A DNA stretch of 64,000 nt from Hyphomicrobiales bacterium (GTDB lineage Bacteria; Pseudomonadota; Alphaproteobacteria; Rhizobiales; Rhizobiaceae). The translations under genes and the position numbers were made by a program. The number at the start of each line of letters is the position of its first letter. Positions within the stretch are counted from its first letter, which is position 1. Positions 31,920-41,467 of the stretch are shown here, in pieces. The stretch covers positions 296,583 through 360,582 of the forward strand of contig UBZT01000004.1 in NCBI GenBank assembly GCA_900470155.1. The letters run 5' to 3'. The notes beneath the pieces are model-generated. The model did no database searches and was not told the DNA's origin. It was given only the letters and a program-made list of their open reading frames with translations.

Positions 31920-33710
31920 ATGTACAAGGCGCCCGTGGAGGAGATTGCGTTCACCTTGAAGCATGTGGCCGGTCTGGCCAAGGCAATTGACGAGGGCAAG
32001 CTCGGCGATCTGAGCGACGACCTCGTCGATGCCATTCTGTCGGAGGCCGGACGCTTCGCCTCCGACGAAGTCGCACCGCTTGCCGAAATCGGCGACACGC
32101 AAGGCGCCCGCATGGTCGACGGCGAGGTCATCGTTCCCGACGGCTGGGCCGATCTCTATCGCCACTGGGCCGAAGGCGGCTGGAACTCGCTGACCGCTGC
32201 GGAAGAATTCGGCGGCCAGGCCTTGCCGCACATGCTCAATGTCGCAGCGCTTGAAATGTGGAATTCCGGCTCGATGGCCTTTGCCCTCGGCCCGACGCTG
32301 ACCATGGGCGCTGTCGATGCGGTCACGGTCCACGGTGCAGACAGCCTCAAGCAGACCTACCTTCCGAAAATGGTGTCCGGCGAATGGACCGGCACGATGA
32401 ACCTGACCGAGCCGCATGCCGGCTCCGATCTCGGTGTGATGAAATCCCGCGCAGAGCGCCGCGACGACGGCACTTACCGGATCTTCGGCCAGAAGATCTT
32501 CATCACCTGGGGTGAGCACGAGATCACCGAGAACATCATCCATCTGGTTCTTGCGCGCCTGCCCGATGCCCCCGCCGGCACCCGCGGCATTTCCCTCTTC
32601 CTCGTGCCGAAATTCCTCGTCAATGACGACGGTTCGCTCGGTGCCCGAAATGACCTCCATTGCCATTCGCTCGAACACAAGCTCGGCATCCACGGCTCCC
32701 CGACCTGCACCATGATTTACGGCGACGGCAAGTTCGGCGATGAACCGGGCGCCATTGGTTACTTGATCGGCGAGGAGAACAAGGGCCTCAACTGCATGTT
32801 CACGATGATGAACAATGCCCGTCTCGCCGTCGGCATGCAGGGCGTCGCGATCTGCGAGGCCGCCACCCAGAAGGCTGTCGCATACGCAAAGGACCGCACC
32901 CAGGGCAAAGCCCCGGGCTGGACCGGTTCCGGCCAGACCGGCGGCATGAGCCCGATCATCGAGCATCCCGACGTCGCCCGCATGCTGGTGACGATGAAGG
33001 CTTTGACGCAAGGCGCGCGTGCCATCTGCTACACCTGCGCCCACGCCACCGACATGAGCCACCATGCGGACGGCGACGAAGACCGTCACTGGGCCGAGCG
33101 CGCAGCCTTGCTCACCCCGATCGCCAAGTCCTTCGCCACCGATGCCGGCGTCGAAGTGGCCTCGCTCGGCATCCAGACCCATGGCGGCATGGGTTTCATC
33201 GAGGAGACCGGTGCTGCCCGCTTCTGGCGCGACAGCCGCATCGCCCCGATTTATGAAGGCACCAACGGCATCCAGGCCGCCGACCTCGTCACCCGCAAAC
33301 TGCCGCTATCGAACGGCGCCCAGGTGCGCGGCTTCATCGATGAGTTGCGAGATATTGTGGCGGCGGTCCGAGCCTCCAACCTCGACGGCTTCGGCGAAAC
33401 CGCAGACCGCCTGGACGCAAGCCTCGCCGATCTGGAAGAGACGACGGATTGGCTGCTCTCGCAGCTGGCTGCAGGCAACGCAAGTGCTGCACTCGCCGGT
33501 GCCACGCCTTACCAGCGTCTCTTCGGCCTGGCGCTCACCGGCGTCTATCTCGCCAAGGGTGCACTCGCCGACGAGGAGCACGGCCGCGACCATCGCCTGG
33601 CGCTCTGCCGCTTTGCCGCCGAAAACATCATCGCAGAAACCGCAGCCCTCAAGGACCGCGTCATCAATGGCGCGGCGAGCCTGGAGGCGGCACGGGCTTT
33701 ATTCGCTTAA
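31920..33710 (+). CDS. Acyl-CoA dehydrogenase (long, C-terminal-domain type)
   Basis: A 596-residue FAD enzyme that introduces the alpha-beta double bond in acyl-CoA during beta-oxidation. It has the N-terminal helical domain, the middle beta domain with MNLTEPHAGSDLGVMKSRA (about residues 157-175), the C-terminal helical domain with QTHGGMGFIEETGAARFWRD (about 422-441) and the catalytic-Glu region RIAPIYEGTNGIQAADL (about 444-460), plus the extra C-terminal domain seen in 600-residue members. ATG at 31920 follows AGGAG. The chain length it prefers is unknown. An enoyl-CoA hydratase-type gene follows after a palindromic repeat. Confidence 0.92.
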   Translation: MYKAPVEEIAFTLKHVAGLAKAIDEGKLGDLSDDLVDAILSEAGRFASDEVAPLAEIGDTQGARMVDGEVIVPDGWADLYRHWAEGGWNSLTAAEEFGGQALPHMLNVAALEMWNSGSMAFALGPTLTMGAVDAVTVHGADSLKQTYLPKMVSGEWTGTMNLTEPHAGSDLGVMKSRAERRDDGTYRIFGQKIFITWGEHEITENIIHLVLARLPDAPAGTRGISLFLVPKFLVNDDGSLGARNDLHCHSLEHKLGIHGSPTCTMIYGDGKFGDEPGAIGYLIGEENKGLNCMFTMMNNARLAVGMQGVAICEAATQKAVAYAKDRTQGKAPGWTGSGQTGGMSPIIEHPDVARMLVTMKALTQGARAICYTCAHATDMSHHADGDEDRHWAERAALLTPIAKSFATDAGVEVASLGIQTHGGMGFIEETGAARFWRDSRIAPIYEGTNGIQAADLVTRKLPLSNGAQVRGFIDELRDIVAAVRASNLDGFGETADRLDASLADLEETTDWLLSQLAAGNASAALAGATPYQRLFGLALTGVYLAKGALADEEHGRDHRLALCRFAAENIIAETAALKDRVINGAASLEAARALFA

Positions 33711-33732
33711 TCTTTGGCGTCGCGCGAAACGC

Positions 33733-33867
33733 GGCCCCTCATCCGCCTGCCGGCACCTTCTCCCCGCAAGCGGGGAGAAGAGCGAAGGCCGCAGCGCCTC
33801 CGGTCCCCCTCGCCCCGTTCACGGGGAGAGGGAGCGCCGAGCGAAGCGGAGGCGGGGTGAGGGGCTT
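33733..33867. repeat. Rhizobial palindromic intergenic repeat
   Basis: The stretch opens with GCCCCTCATCCGCC and closes with GGCGGGGTGAGGGGC, its near-complement, and contains internal palindromes CTTCTCCCCGC-AA-GCGGGGAGAAG and CCCCGTTCACGGGG. This mosaic of G+C-rich palindromes is typical of multicopy intergenic repeats in Rhizobiaceae. It lies between co-oriented acyl-CoA dehydrogenase and crotonase genes. Confidence 0.8.
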
Positions 33868-33902
33868 TTCGCAGCGACGGATCTATTTGAAGAGGGACAA
33901 GC

Positions 33903-34661
33903 ATGACCGACCACATCCAGATCACCCGCCCAGACACCCATCCCGGCGTCCTCGTCCTGCGCTTCAACCGCCCGGACAAGAAGAATGCCATTACCCAGGC
34001 CATGTACCAGAAGCTCACCGCCGGTCTGCTCGAAGGCGAAGCCGACGATCAGGTCCGCTCCATCGTCTTCCTTGGTAGCGAAGGCTGTTTCTCGGCCGGC
34101 AACGACATGGCCGATTTCCTCGGCTTCGCCATGGCCGGTGCCGTGGGTGAACCCGCCGCCTTCGGCCTTTTGAAGGCGCTGACCGAGGTCACCAAGCCGC
34201 TGGTCTCCGGCGTCGACGGCCTCGCCATCGGCATCGGCACCACGCTGCACATGCATTGCGACCTCACCGTCGCCTCCGACCGCAGCCTGTTCAAGACCCC
34301 CTTCGTCGATCTCGCTTTGGTGCCGGAAGCCGCCTCCAGCCTGATCGCGCCGCGCATCATGGGCCATCAGCGTGCCTTTGCCATGCTGGCCGCAAGCGAA
34401 GGGTTTTCAGCCGAGCACGCGCGAGAGGCCGGCCTGATCTGGAAGGTGGTCGCGCCCGCAGACGTCGAGGCCGAAACCCTGAAGATAGCCGCCGCGCTCG
34501 CCGCAAAGCCGCCGGCCGCAATGAAGATCGCCCGTGCCCTGGTTCGGGGCAATCCGGACGAGGTGCGTCAACGCATGCAGGAAGAGCTGGTGCATTTTGT
34601 CGCCCAGCTGAAGAGCACGGAAGCCCGCGCCGCCTTCGAGGCCTTCATGAAAGGACGCTAG
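33903..34661 (+). CDS. Crotonase-family enoyl-CoA hydratase/isomerase
   Basis: A 252-residue enzyme of the crotonase fold acting on enoyl-CoA thioesters. The oxyanion-hole segments are GCFSAGNDMADFLG (about residues 61-74) and GVDGLAIGIGTTLHMHCD (about 102-119). The usual catalytic Glu loop reads LVPEAASSLIAPRIMG (about 139-154), closer to the isomerase/PaaG-like subgroup than to classical enoyl-CoA hydratase. The likely partner is the acyl-CoA dehydrogenase immediately upstream, although a thiolase and a hydroxyacyl-CoA dehydrogenase are not nearby. The exact reaction is unknown. Confidence 0.88.
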   Translation: MTDHIQITRPDTHPGVLVLRFNRPDKKNAITQAMYQKLTAGLLEGEADDQVRSIVFLGSEGCFSAGNDMADFLGFAMAGAVGEPAAFGLLKALTEVTKPLVSGVDGLAIGIGTTLHMHCDLTVASDRSLFKTPFVDLALVPEAASSLIAPRIMGHQRAFAMLAASEGFSAEHAREAGLIWKVVAPADVEAETLKIAAALAAKPPAAMKIARALVRGNPDEVRQRMQEELVHFVAQLKSTEARAAFEAFMKGR

Positions 34662-34677
34662 GCTCGGGTCGCACTGC

Positions 34678-34706
34678 GGAAATAAATGACGTTCGTCAGT
34701 TTATTT
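34678..34706. repeat. AT-rich inverted repeat upstream of chemoreceptor gene
   Basis: AAATAAATGAC-GTTC-GTCAGTTTATTT is an interrupted palindrome 17 bases after the crotonase stop and about 190 bases before the chemoreceptor start. It lacks a T-tract and so is not a good terminator; it may be a regulator site. Confidence 0.4.
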
Positions 34707-34890
34707 GCCAGCGTGAGCTTTTGCTTAAATTCCTCTTAATTCTCTCGACCTATTCATGGGTGAATGGCGATCCAAAAGAATCGCGGCATCGACATGAGGT
34801 TGCATGCTTGTCACACCATGACCCAATGGCAGTGTCCGGCCCGGCTGCATCTGCATGCCGAAATGTCGGATGAGAATTTCAGGAATTCCC

Positions 34891-36981
34891 GTGAGCGCCC
34901 GTTCCAATCTGATGACCAAAATCCTGCTGGTCGCGTCCCTTGTGGTCGTGGCCGCTCTGACCGGTTTCTCGGTCTATATCGATAGCCTGCAACGCCGGGC
35001 CGCCACCGATGCGGTGGAAAGCGAGATCAACTCCTCCGGCCTTCAGGCATCGCAGAGCATCGCCAACTGGCTGGGTGCCCGGGTCATGCTGACCGAGCTG
35101 GCCGGCAATGCCGCAGCCAAGGCGAGCGACGCCGCCGGCATCACGGCGGCCTTCGACAATCCCGTGCTGATCCGTGAGTTCATGTCGACCTATGTCGGCG
35201 ACGAGCAGGGCGTGTTCACCTCCGTTCCGAACCAGCCGCTGCCGGAAGGCTACGATCCGCGCAAGCGCCCGTGGTACCAGGATGCCGTCAAGGCCGACAA
35301 GATGGTCCTGACCGACCCCTATGCCGATGCATCGACCGGCAACCTGATCATCAGCGCCGCCATGCCGGTCAAGCGTGACGGCAAGCTCTTCGGCGTCGCC
35401 GCCAGCGACTTCTCGTTGACCTCCCTGGTCGACATGGTCAAATCCGTCGACATGGGCGGCAAGGGCTCGGCCTTTCTCGTCAAGGCTGACGGAACCATCC
35501 TGGTTCATGCCGACAATGCGCTGGTGACCAAGAAGCTGGCTGATGCCTTCCCGGCCAACACGCCGGTGATCGGCAGCGGCATCAGCGAAAGTACATTTGC
35601 CGACAAGTCCGTCCTGGTCAGTTTCCTGCCGATCAAGGGCCTGCCGATGGGCGACTGGTATCTCGGCGTCACCGTCGACAGCGATCTGGCCTACGCCAGC
35701 ATCGGCCAGTTCCGCGTGGCCGCCACCATCGCCACCATCGTCGGCGTTATCGCCATGACAGCGGTGCTTGCAGCACTGCTCTCGCGTCTCGTCGTACGTC
35801 CGGTGGTCGATATGACCGGGGTCATGGGCAAGCTCGCCGGTGGCGATGTCTCGGGCGACATTCCGGGCACCGACCGCGTAGACGAAATCGGCCAGATGGC
35901 CGCAGCCGTTGCCGTCTTCCGCGACAATATCATCGAGCGCGGGCGCCTGGCCCGCGAGGCGGATGAAACCCGCACGATGACCGAACAGGAGCGCCGCGAG
36001 CGCGAAACGATCAAGGCCCGCGAGGCCGAGCAGGTGTCCTTCGCCGTGCAGGCTCTGGCCGATGGCCTCGGTCGCCTTGCCAATGGCGATCTCGTCCACC
36101 GCATCGAGACGCCGTTCGCCGGTGATCTCGATCGCCTGCGCGCCGACTTCAACAACTCCGTCACCAAGCTGCATGACGCACTGGCCATGGTCGGCCGCAA
36201 TGCCCGCGCCATCGACAGCGGCGCCACCGAGATCCGGTCGTCGGCCGACAACCTCGCCCGCCGCACCGAGCAGCAGGCGGCCTCTGTCGAAGAAACGGCC
36301 GCCGCCCTCGAGGAAATCACCACCACGGTCAAGGACAGTGCCCATCGTGCCGAGGAAGTCGGCCAGCTGGTCACCCGTGCCCGGGGCGGCGCGGAAAAGT
36401 CCGGCGAGATCGTGCAGCGCGCGGTTGGCGCCATGCAGGGGATCGAGAAGTCGTCCGGTGAGATCTCCAACATCATCGGCGTGATCGACGAGATTGCCTT
36501 CCAGACCAATCTGCTGGCGCTGAATGCCGGCGTGGAAGCCGCCCGCGCCGGTGAGGCCGGCAAGGGTTTTGCCGTCGTCGCCCAGGAAGTGCGGGAACTC
36601 GCCCAGCGCTCGGCCAATGCGGCGAAGGAGATCAAGACGCTGATCAGTGCATCGGGAGACCAGGTGCGTGCCGGTGTCGAACTGGTCAACCAGACCGGCC
36701 AGGCGCTGGACGTCATCGTTCGCGAGGTTCAGGAGATCAACGGCCATGTCAACGCGATCGTGACCGCGTCGCGCGAACAGTCGACCGGCCTGTCCGAGAT
36801 CAACACCGCCGTCAACACCATGGACCAAGGCACCCAGCAGAATGCCGCCATGGTCGAGGAACAGACGGCGGCAAGCCATGGTCTGGCCACCGAAGCCGCA
36901 GCCCTGACCGGTCTTCTCGCCCAGTTCCGCATCGATGAGCGGGCAAACACGCAGGAGCCGCGTCGTCGCTACGCGGCCTGA
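34891..36981 (+). CDS. Methyl-accepting chemotaxis protein with periplasmic dCache domain
   Basis: A 696-residue transmembrane chemoreceptor that controls CheA activity. TM1 is at about residues 8-28, a periplasmic dCache_1-type sensor follows (about 30-265, with [14 protein letters not shown] as the typical Cache segment), TM2 at about 268-292, then a HAMP domain and the signalling coiled coil. The hairpin tip shows [20 protein letters not shown] and the adaptation segments are Glu/Gln-rich. GTG at 34891 is chosen for AGGA six bases upstream; an in-frame ATG at 34870 is the alternative. There is no C-terminal CheR tether. dCache ligands are often amino acids or organic acids, but the ligand here is unknown. 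Confidence 0.92.
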   Translation: MSARSNLMTKILLVASLVVVAALTGFSVYIDSLQRRAATDAVESEINSSGLQASQSIANWLGARVMLTELAGNAAAKASDAAGITAAFDNPVLIREFMSTYVGDEQGVFTSVPNQPLPEGYDPRKRPWYQDAVKADKMVLTDPYADASTGNLIISAAMPVKRDGKLFGVAASDFSLTSLVDMVKSVDMGGKGSAFLVKADGTILVHADNALVTKKLADAFPANTPVIGSGISESTFADKSVLVSFLPIKGLPMGDWYLGVTVDSDLAYASIGQFRVAATIATIVGVIAMTAVLAALLSRLVVRPVVDMTGVMGKLAGGDVSGDIPGTDRVDEIGQMAAAVAVFRDNIIERGRLAREADETRTMTEQERRERETIKAREAEQVSFAVQALADGLGRLANGDLVHRIETPFAGDLDRLRADFNNSVTKLHDALAMVGRNARAIDSGATEIRSSADNLARRTEQQAASVEETAAALEEITTTVKDSAHRAEEVGQLVTRARGGAEKSGEIVQRAVGAMQGIEKSSGEISNIIGVIDEIAFQTNLLALNAGVEAARAGEAGKGFAVVAQEVRELAQRSANAAKEIKTLISASGDQVRAGVELVNQTGQALDVIVREVQEINGHVNAIVTASREQSTGLSEINTAVNTMDQGTQQNAAMVEEQTAASHGLATEAAALTGLLAQFRIDERANTQEPRRRYAA

Positions 36982-37007
36982 TCCCGGTTTTCACCCTGAA
37001 ACGCAGA

Positions 37008-37036
37008 AACGGCACCCATCGTGGTGCCGTTTTTTT
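37008..37036 (+). terminator. Intrinsic terminator
   Basis: ACGGCAC-CCATCGTG-GTGCCGT hairpin with seven T residues, 27 bases past the chemoreceptor gene. Confidence 0.92.
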
Positions 37037-37150
37037 GCCCGGAGTTTGTTCGTCGGTTCAGTTTCTGTTCACCGGTTCTGCCGATAGTGATCGCACAAAC
37101 GTTCGTCTCATGCGTTTATCGAGATGAAGAGCGAAGTATTAGAGGTCGCC

Positions 37151-37465
37151 ATGTTGCGTGCATTTTGCGTTTTCCTTTGCCTGGCCGTCTTGAACCTGCC
37201 GACAGTTTCCGGCTCCGCGATGGCAGGCAGCCGATCCAAGGCCGATTTCCAGTTGGTGAACGACAATCAGGATGTAATCATCCAGAGCCAGTCGAGACGC
37301 CAGAGGCAGCCGGGCGTCCGGCCACAGCGCTACTACTGCGTCATTCCCCCGTCAGGCACCCGCAACGGCGGTGCAGAAGCATCCTGCCCGGCCAGCTCCG
37401 GTCGTGTCGGCGAGCGCTGCCGCTGCGCCAATACGACCGGCACAGGCACGCTCTTCACCTATTGA
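37151..37465 (+). CDS. Small exported Cys-containing protein (104 aa)
   Basis: A secreted or periplasmic protein with a signal peptide (hydrophobic residues 3-20, likely cleavage after SGSAMA). The mature part has Cys in YYCVIPP, EASCPASS and CRCANTTG, which suggests disulphide bonds, and a Gln/Arg-rich stretch. The ATG at 37151 follows AGGTCGCC. It lies after a strong terminator and ends 16 bases before the convergent peroxidase gene. I do not recognise the family. Confidence 0.6.
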   Translation: MLRAFCVFLCLAVLNLPTVSGSAMAGSRSKADFQLVNDNQDVIIQSQSRRQRQPGVRPQRYYCVIPPSGTRNGGAEASCPASSGRVGERCRCANTTGTGTLFTY

Positions 37466-37480
37466 GCCGCTCTCGTGACG

Positions 37481-39040
37481 TCAGCCGGCGCCGACCGGGT
37501 TGATGTCATCGACGAAGCGCACGAGGTCGGCCATGGTGAAATGGCCCGGCGTCTCGCCGGGCAGTTCCGGCACCCAGTTTGATCGCTGCCATAGGAAGGA
37601 TCTGTCGTCCCCATGCACCAGGCCGAGAAAGGTCTCGGCGATGATCGTCGAGCCGACAGGCCCGAGCCGCTCGCCATGGTGCAGCTGTTCCGCTTCCTTC
37701 AGGATGTAATACCAGAGCGGCGTGCGCTTGTGAAAACCATGGGTTGCCGCCACCACACCATCTTCGCCGTCCGACAAGTTGGCTTGGCTGAGTGGGGCAA
37801 AGCCCATCGCAAGACAGACATCCTGGCCGGACGGCAGACCGATTTGGGCGCCGCGCCGGAGATTGCGGAATGGCAGGACGAATTCACGCGCCTGCGGTGT
37901 CGTCATGTCCGGCGGATGGCCGGGCAGTGCGTGCAGTTCCGGCACGATGAACGGGTCGAGCCGCCGAGACAGGTTGAGCGTGAAAGTCGGATCCGTCTGC
38001 GCCAGCGTGCCAAGTTCGAAGAACCGGCGCCAGTCGATCACCCAATTGGAGGGCAGGCTGCGCAGCGGCCCGAGCGGTGTCGGCGGCACGTCCGGCGCGA
38101 GGTCTCCGACGATCTGACCGGATTTACCGGTGAAGTTGAACATCAGGTTGAGTGTGCCTTCGGTGATGCCTCCCGTCCGGAACACAGCATTGTGGCTGTA
38201 GGACTGGCGAACCATGGAATGGCCGAGCCGATAGGCAGCGGCAGCAAATTCCGCCGGCATGTAGGGCTTGGCGCGAAAACGGTAGAAGCGGCGACCTTCC
38301 TGCTTGATCCTGCGGATCAGCCCGGGTTCGGTCAGCTTCTCGACGAAATCGAACAGCACGATCCACTGGTAGTGCCAGGTCACGACCCGCCGCGCCTCGT
38401 GGAAGAGATCGAGGCCGGTCAGCCCCGGTTTGCTCGCCGCGATCCGGTCGACCACCTTGTTGTGGAATTTCAGCATCAGCAGGTGGAACTGCGCGACCAG
38501 CAGGTTCTCGTCATTGCGCTCGTCGAAGATCAGCGCATGGCCATGGCTGTTGCGCGGCAGGTCGTTGGGACGTTCGGGAATGCGTTGCGCAACGAGGCCA
38601 TCGGATTCATGCGCCTTGCCGATCAGGAAGCGCGGCCCCGGCGGCGAGGATATGCTGTCCTTCGCATAGAGATAAGGGTGGATGCCCGGTCCGTCACCAT
38701 AGAGCGAATCGAGATCGAGCGCCGGCGAGCGGAAATTGGTGGTCGCCAGCGGGTCGGCCTTCTGCTGCTTCAGCGGCGTCGTGTCGAGCGTGATGTCATG
38801 GTCGACGAACTGCCCCAGATAGGTATAGCCGGCCGGAATTTTCGGATTGTCTCCGTCGTCGCCCTTGGTGTCCTTCATCGCCAATGCCAGCTGGAACAGC
38901 GCATCCTCGTTGGCAACCAGCGGCGGCAGATGTGGAAACATCAGGCCGAACTTTCCCGGATCGGCATTTCCGGCCAGCGCCATTAAGGAGGCGCGTTTCA
39001 TCCCGCGGACACCGTGTCCGTGCATGGCAATTTCCGACAT
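37481..39040 (-). CDS. Animal-type haem peroxidase
   Basis: A 519-residue protein of the peroxidase-cyclooxygenase (animal haem peroxidase) superfamily, which uses H2O2 to oxidise halides or organic substrates. The distal His region LGQFVDHDITLD (about residues 75-86) and the proximal His region AYRLGHSMVRQSYSHNAV (about 292-309) are both present, as is the catalytic Arg-type segment EARRVVTWHYQWIV. No signal peptide, Tat motif or RTX repeats are visible, so it would be cytoplasmic or exported by an unrecognised route. AGGAG precedes the ATG at 39040. Its natural substrate is unknown. Confidence 0.85.
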   Translation of the reverse strand: MSEIAMHGHGVRGMKRASLMALAGNADPGKFGLMFPHLPPLVANEDALFQLALAMKDTKGDDGDNPKIPAGYTYLGQFVDHDITLDTTPLKQQKADPLATTNFRSPALDLDSLYGDGPGIHPYLYAKDSISSPPGPRFLIGKAHESDGLVAQRIPERPNDLPRNSHGHALIFDERNDENLLVAQFHLLMLKFHNKVVDRIAASKPGLTGLDLFHEARRVVTWHYQWIVLFDFVEKLTEPGLIRRIKQEGRRFYRFRAKPYMPAEFAAAAYRLGHSMVRQSYSHNAVFRTGGITEGTLNLMFNFTGKSGQIVGDLAPDVPPTPLGPLRSLPSNWVIDWRRFFELGTLAQTDPTFTLNLSRRLDPFIVPELHALPGHPPDMTTPQAREFVLPFRNLRRGAQIGLPSGQDVCLAMGFAPLSQANLSDGEDGVVAATHGFHKRTPLWYYILKEAEQLHHGERLGPVGSTIIAETFLGLVHGDDRSFLWQRSNWVPELPGETPGHFTMADLVRFVDDINPVGAG

Positions 39041-39202
39041 GACAGTCTCCTGGTTCCCTGGCTCCCGGCTCCCTGGATTGTGCTCGAAGAGCGATACAAT
39101 CATCGGATGAAATCAGGAATTGCGCAAGCAACCAAAATACACGCAAAAGAAGTATCTGCGTGTATCGAAAAATCTGGCGATTGACGGACGCTGAACCGCG
39201 GT

Positions 39203-40453
39203 TCAGCCCTTCGACAGCGTCACGACCGCTTCCACATGCGGCGACCAGAGGAACTGGTCGATCGGTGTCACCTGGTCGATTCTGTAGCCGCCGGCAATCA
39301 GGATCGACAGGTCGCGGGCCAGCGTCAGCGGATTGCAGCTGATCGCCACGACCTTTTTCACCTGCGATCTTGCCAGCTCGGCGCATTGCGCTTCGGCGCC
39401 GGCGCGTGGCGGGTCGAAGACGACGGCATCGAAATGCTTGAATTCCGAGGTCATCAGCGGCCGCCGGAACAGGTCGCGGCGTTCGACACTGAAGGTCTTC
39501 AGGCCCTGTGTATTGCGGGCACCGTGATCCAGTGCCTTGATCGCCTTCTCGTCGCCCTCGACCGCATGCACCTGCGCCTTGCGGGCAATGCGCAGGCCGA
39601 ATGTGCCGATCCCGGCAAACAGGTCTGCGACGCGCTTGGCCTTGCCGATATGGGCAATGGCGATCTCCGCCATCGTTTCCTCGGCCTCGAACGTCGCCTG
39701 GGTGAAACCACCCGGCGGCAGCGAGACGCGTGCGCCGCCGAAATCCAGCATCGGCTTGACCGGCTCGATGACGATTTCGCCATTCGCAGACACGCGGGCA
39801 ATGCCGCGCAGCTTGATCACCGCGTCGCTGACGGCGCGGCGTTCGCGATCGCCAAGCCCACCACGCAAGCCGTCGAGGGAAATGTCGAGGCCGGTCAGCG
39901 TTTCGGTCACGGTCATCCGGAAGGCGTCCGATCCCGCAGCTCTGGCGATGACCTTCAGAGCGTCGAGCCGGGAAATGATCCCGTTCGACGCGATGGGACA
40001 TTCCTCGATCGGCACGACATGATGCGTTTCGGCCTGGTTGATGCCGATGACCAGATCCTTTTCACGCCGGCGCACGGTAAACACGATCCGGCGCCGCTGA
40101 TGGGCATGTGCTTCGACCATGTCAGCGACCGGCGCTTCGATGCCCTTCGATTTCAGCGCCGCAATCAGGATCTGTCGCTTGAAGGCATTATAGGCGGGTT
40201 TTGCCAGATGCTGCATCGAACAGCCGCCGCAGGTGCCGCCGACGCCGTCGGGGCCGAAATGTTTGCATACCGGTTCGATCCGGTCCGGCGAGGTCGTGGC
40301 GAAGGACATGATCGTGCCTTCACCCTTGACCCGCGCAATCGACACGGTTTCGCCCGGCAGGGCGAAAGGCACGAAGATCGGTCCGCTTTCGTCATGCGCG
40401 ACGCCGTCACCCTTGGCGCCGAGGCTGGAGATGGTCACGGTCTCGGCGCTCAT
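39203..40453 (-). CDS. TrmA/RumA-family class I SAM-dependent RNA methyltransferase
   Basis: A 416-residue enzyme that methylates a uridine at C5 in rRNA or tRNA. It has an N-terminal TRAM-like domain, a Fe-S cluster Cys set (CKHFG...CGGCSMQHL at about residues 63-83 and ECPI later), the SAM motif DLFAGIGTFGLRIA (about 280-293), FDPPRAGA and the catalytic-Cys motif SCNPLTLARDL (about 370). These marks match RlmD/RumA more than TrmA. The start overlaps the tlyA stop by four bases (ATGA), so translation is coupled. The target nucleotide is inferred. Confidence 0.88.
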   Translation of the reverse strand: MSAETVTISSLGAKGDGVAHDESGPIFVPFALPGETVSIARVKGEGTIMSFATTSPDRIEPVCKHFGPDGVGGTCGGCSMQHLAKPAYNAFKRQILIAALKSKGIEAPVADMVEAHAHQRRRIVFTVRRREKDLVIGINQAETHHVVPIEECPIASNGIISRLDALKVIARAAGSDAFRMTVTETLTGLDISLDGLRGGLGDRERRAVSDAVIKLRGIARVSANGEIVIEPVKPMLDFGGARVSLPPGGFTQATFEAEETMAEIAIAHIGKAKRVADLFAGIGTFGLRIARKAQVHAVEGDEKAIKALDHGARNTQGLKTFSVERRDLFRRPLMTSEFKHFDAVVFDPPRAGAEAQCAELARSQVKKVVAISCNPLTLARDLSILIAGGYRIDQVTPIDQFLWSPHVEAVVTLSKG

Positions 40454-41253
40454 TCGGCGTCCTCGCCCGTTTCGTCATCTGCGTCTTCATCAGCGTCGTC
40501 GAGCGGCTTTTGGCCGGCGAGCAAAAACTCCACATTGCCGTCGCCGCCGGCGATGGGGGAGGGGATCATTCCAAGGCTGGTCCAGCCCATGTCTTCGGTC
40601 AGCCAGCGTTCGAGCTCGGCTGCCACCAGAGGCGCCGTTTCAGGTTCCTTCAGCAGCCCGGCCTTGCTGATCGCGTCGCGACCGGCTTCGAACTGCGGCT
40701 TGACCAGGAGCAGGCAGTAAGCCCCCGGCTCGGCAAGATCGAGTGCCGGCACCAGTGCCAGCTTGAGCGAGATGAACGAGACGTCCGAGACGATGAAATC
40801 GATCGGCCGGTCGTCGATATCGTCCGGCTCCATGTAGCGGGCGTTAAGGCCCTCGATATTGGTCACACGCGGATCGGACGCCAGGCGCGGATGAAACTGG
40901 TCGTGTCCGACATCCACGGAGGTCACATGGGCGGCCCCGCGCTTCAGCAGCACTTCAGTGAAGCCGCCGGTCGAGGCGCCGACATCGAGGCAGTCGCAGC
41001 CCTCGGGCGACAGGCCGAAATGATCGAGACCGGCAACCAGTTTCAGCGCCGCGCGCGAGACATAGTCCTGCGCCGGATCGTCGATGGTGAAGGTATGCGT
41101 GGCGGCAAACACCAGACTCGGTTTGCTCACCACCCGGCCGTCGACCTTGACGGTTCCGCGCTGGATGGCATCGCGCGCGCGCGAGCGGCTGGCAAAAAGG
41201 TCGAGGGCGACCAGCAACTGGTCGAGGCGTTGGGGCTCTGGAAGATCTGTCAT
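40450..41253 (-). CDS. tlyA: TlyA-family 2'-O-ribose rRNA methyltransferase
   Basis: A 267-residue enzyme related to TlyA, which methylates 16S and 23S rRNA ribose in Mycobacterium. It has an N-terminal S4 RNA-binding domain (about residues 8-70, RLDQLLVALDLFASRSRARD) and an FtsJ-type methyltransferase domain with DVGASTGGFTEVLLKRGA (about 92-109) and DVSFISLKLALP-like LVKPQFE segment. The acidic tail (DDADEDADDETGEDAE) is unusual. In many rhizobia it follows dxs; here dxs lies about 9.3 kb away. It is coupled to the downstream RumA-like gene. Confidence 0.88.
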   Translation of the reverse strand: MTDLPEPQRLDQLLVALDLFASRSRARDAIQRGTVKVDGRVVSKPSLVFAATHTFTIDDPAQDYVSRAALKLVAGLDHFGLSPEGCDCLDVGASTGGFTEVLLKRGAAHVTSVDVGHDQFHPRLASDPRVTNIEGLNARYMEPDDIDDRPIDFIVSDVSFISLKLALVPALDLAEPGAYCLLLVKPQFEAGRDAISKAGLLKEPETAPLVAAELERWLTEDMGWTSLGMIPSPIAGGDGNVEFLLAGQKPLDDADEDADDETGEDAE

Positions 41254-41467
41254 GCCCCGTCAATGATCCGAGAGGGCCTTCGGCGCAAGTCTTTTGTGCC
41301 GCGCACGCCAGCGGCCGCCGCATTTATGCCCTGCCGGCGCTTGATACTTGTCAAAAATGCGGACTTCTGGTTAATTAGCAATTAATTAATAAAAGTCAGC
41401 TAATGTTTATATGAGCCTGCAAAGCCGGATCTCCTCCATCCGCCCGCGGCTTTCGTGCTCTATCTAG

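Noticed and set aside
34879-36879. A 666-codon minus-strand frame opposite the dCache chemoreceptor, with a similar one at 44057-46042
   Set aside because: Both are antisense shadows of chemoreceptor genes and show no family signature.
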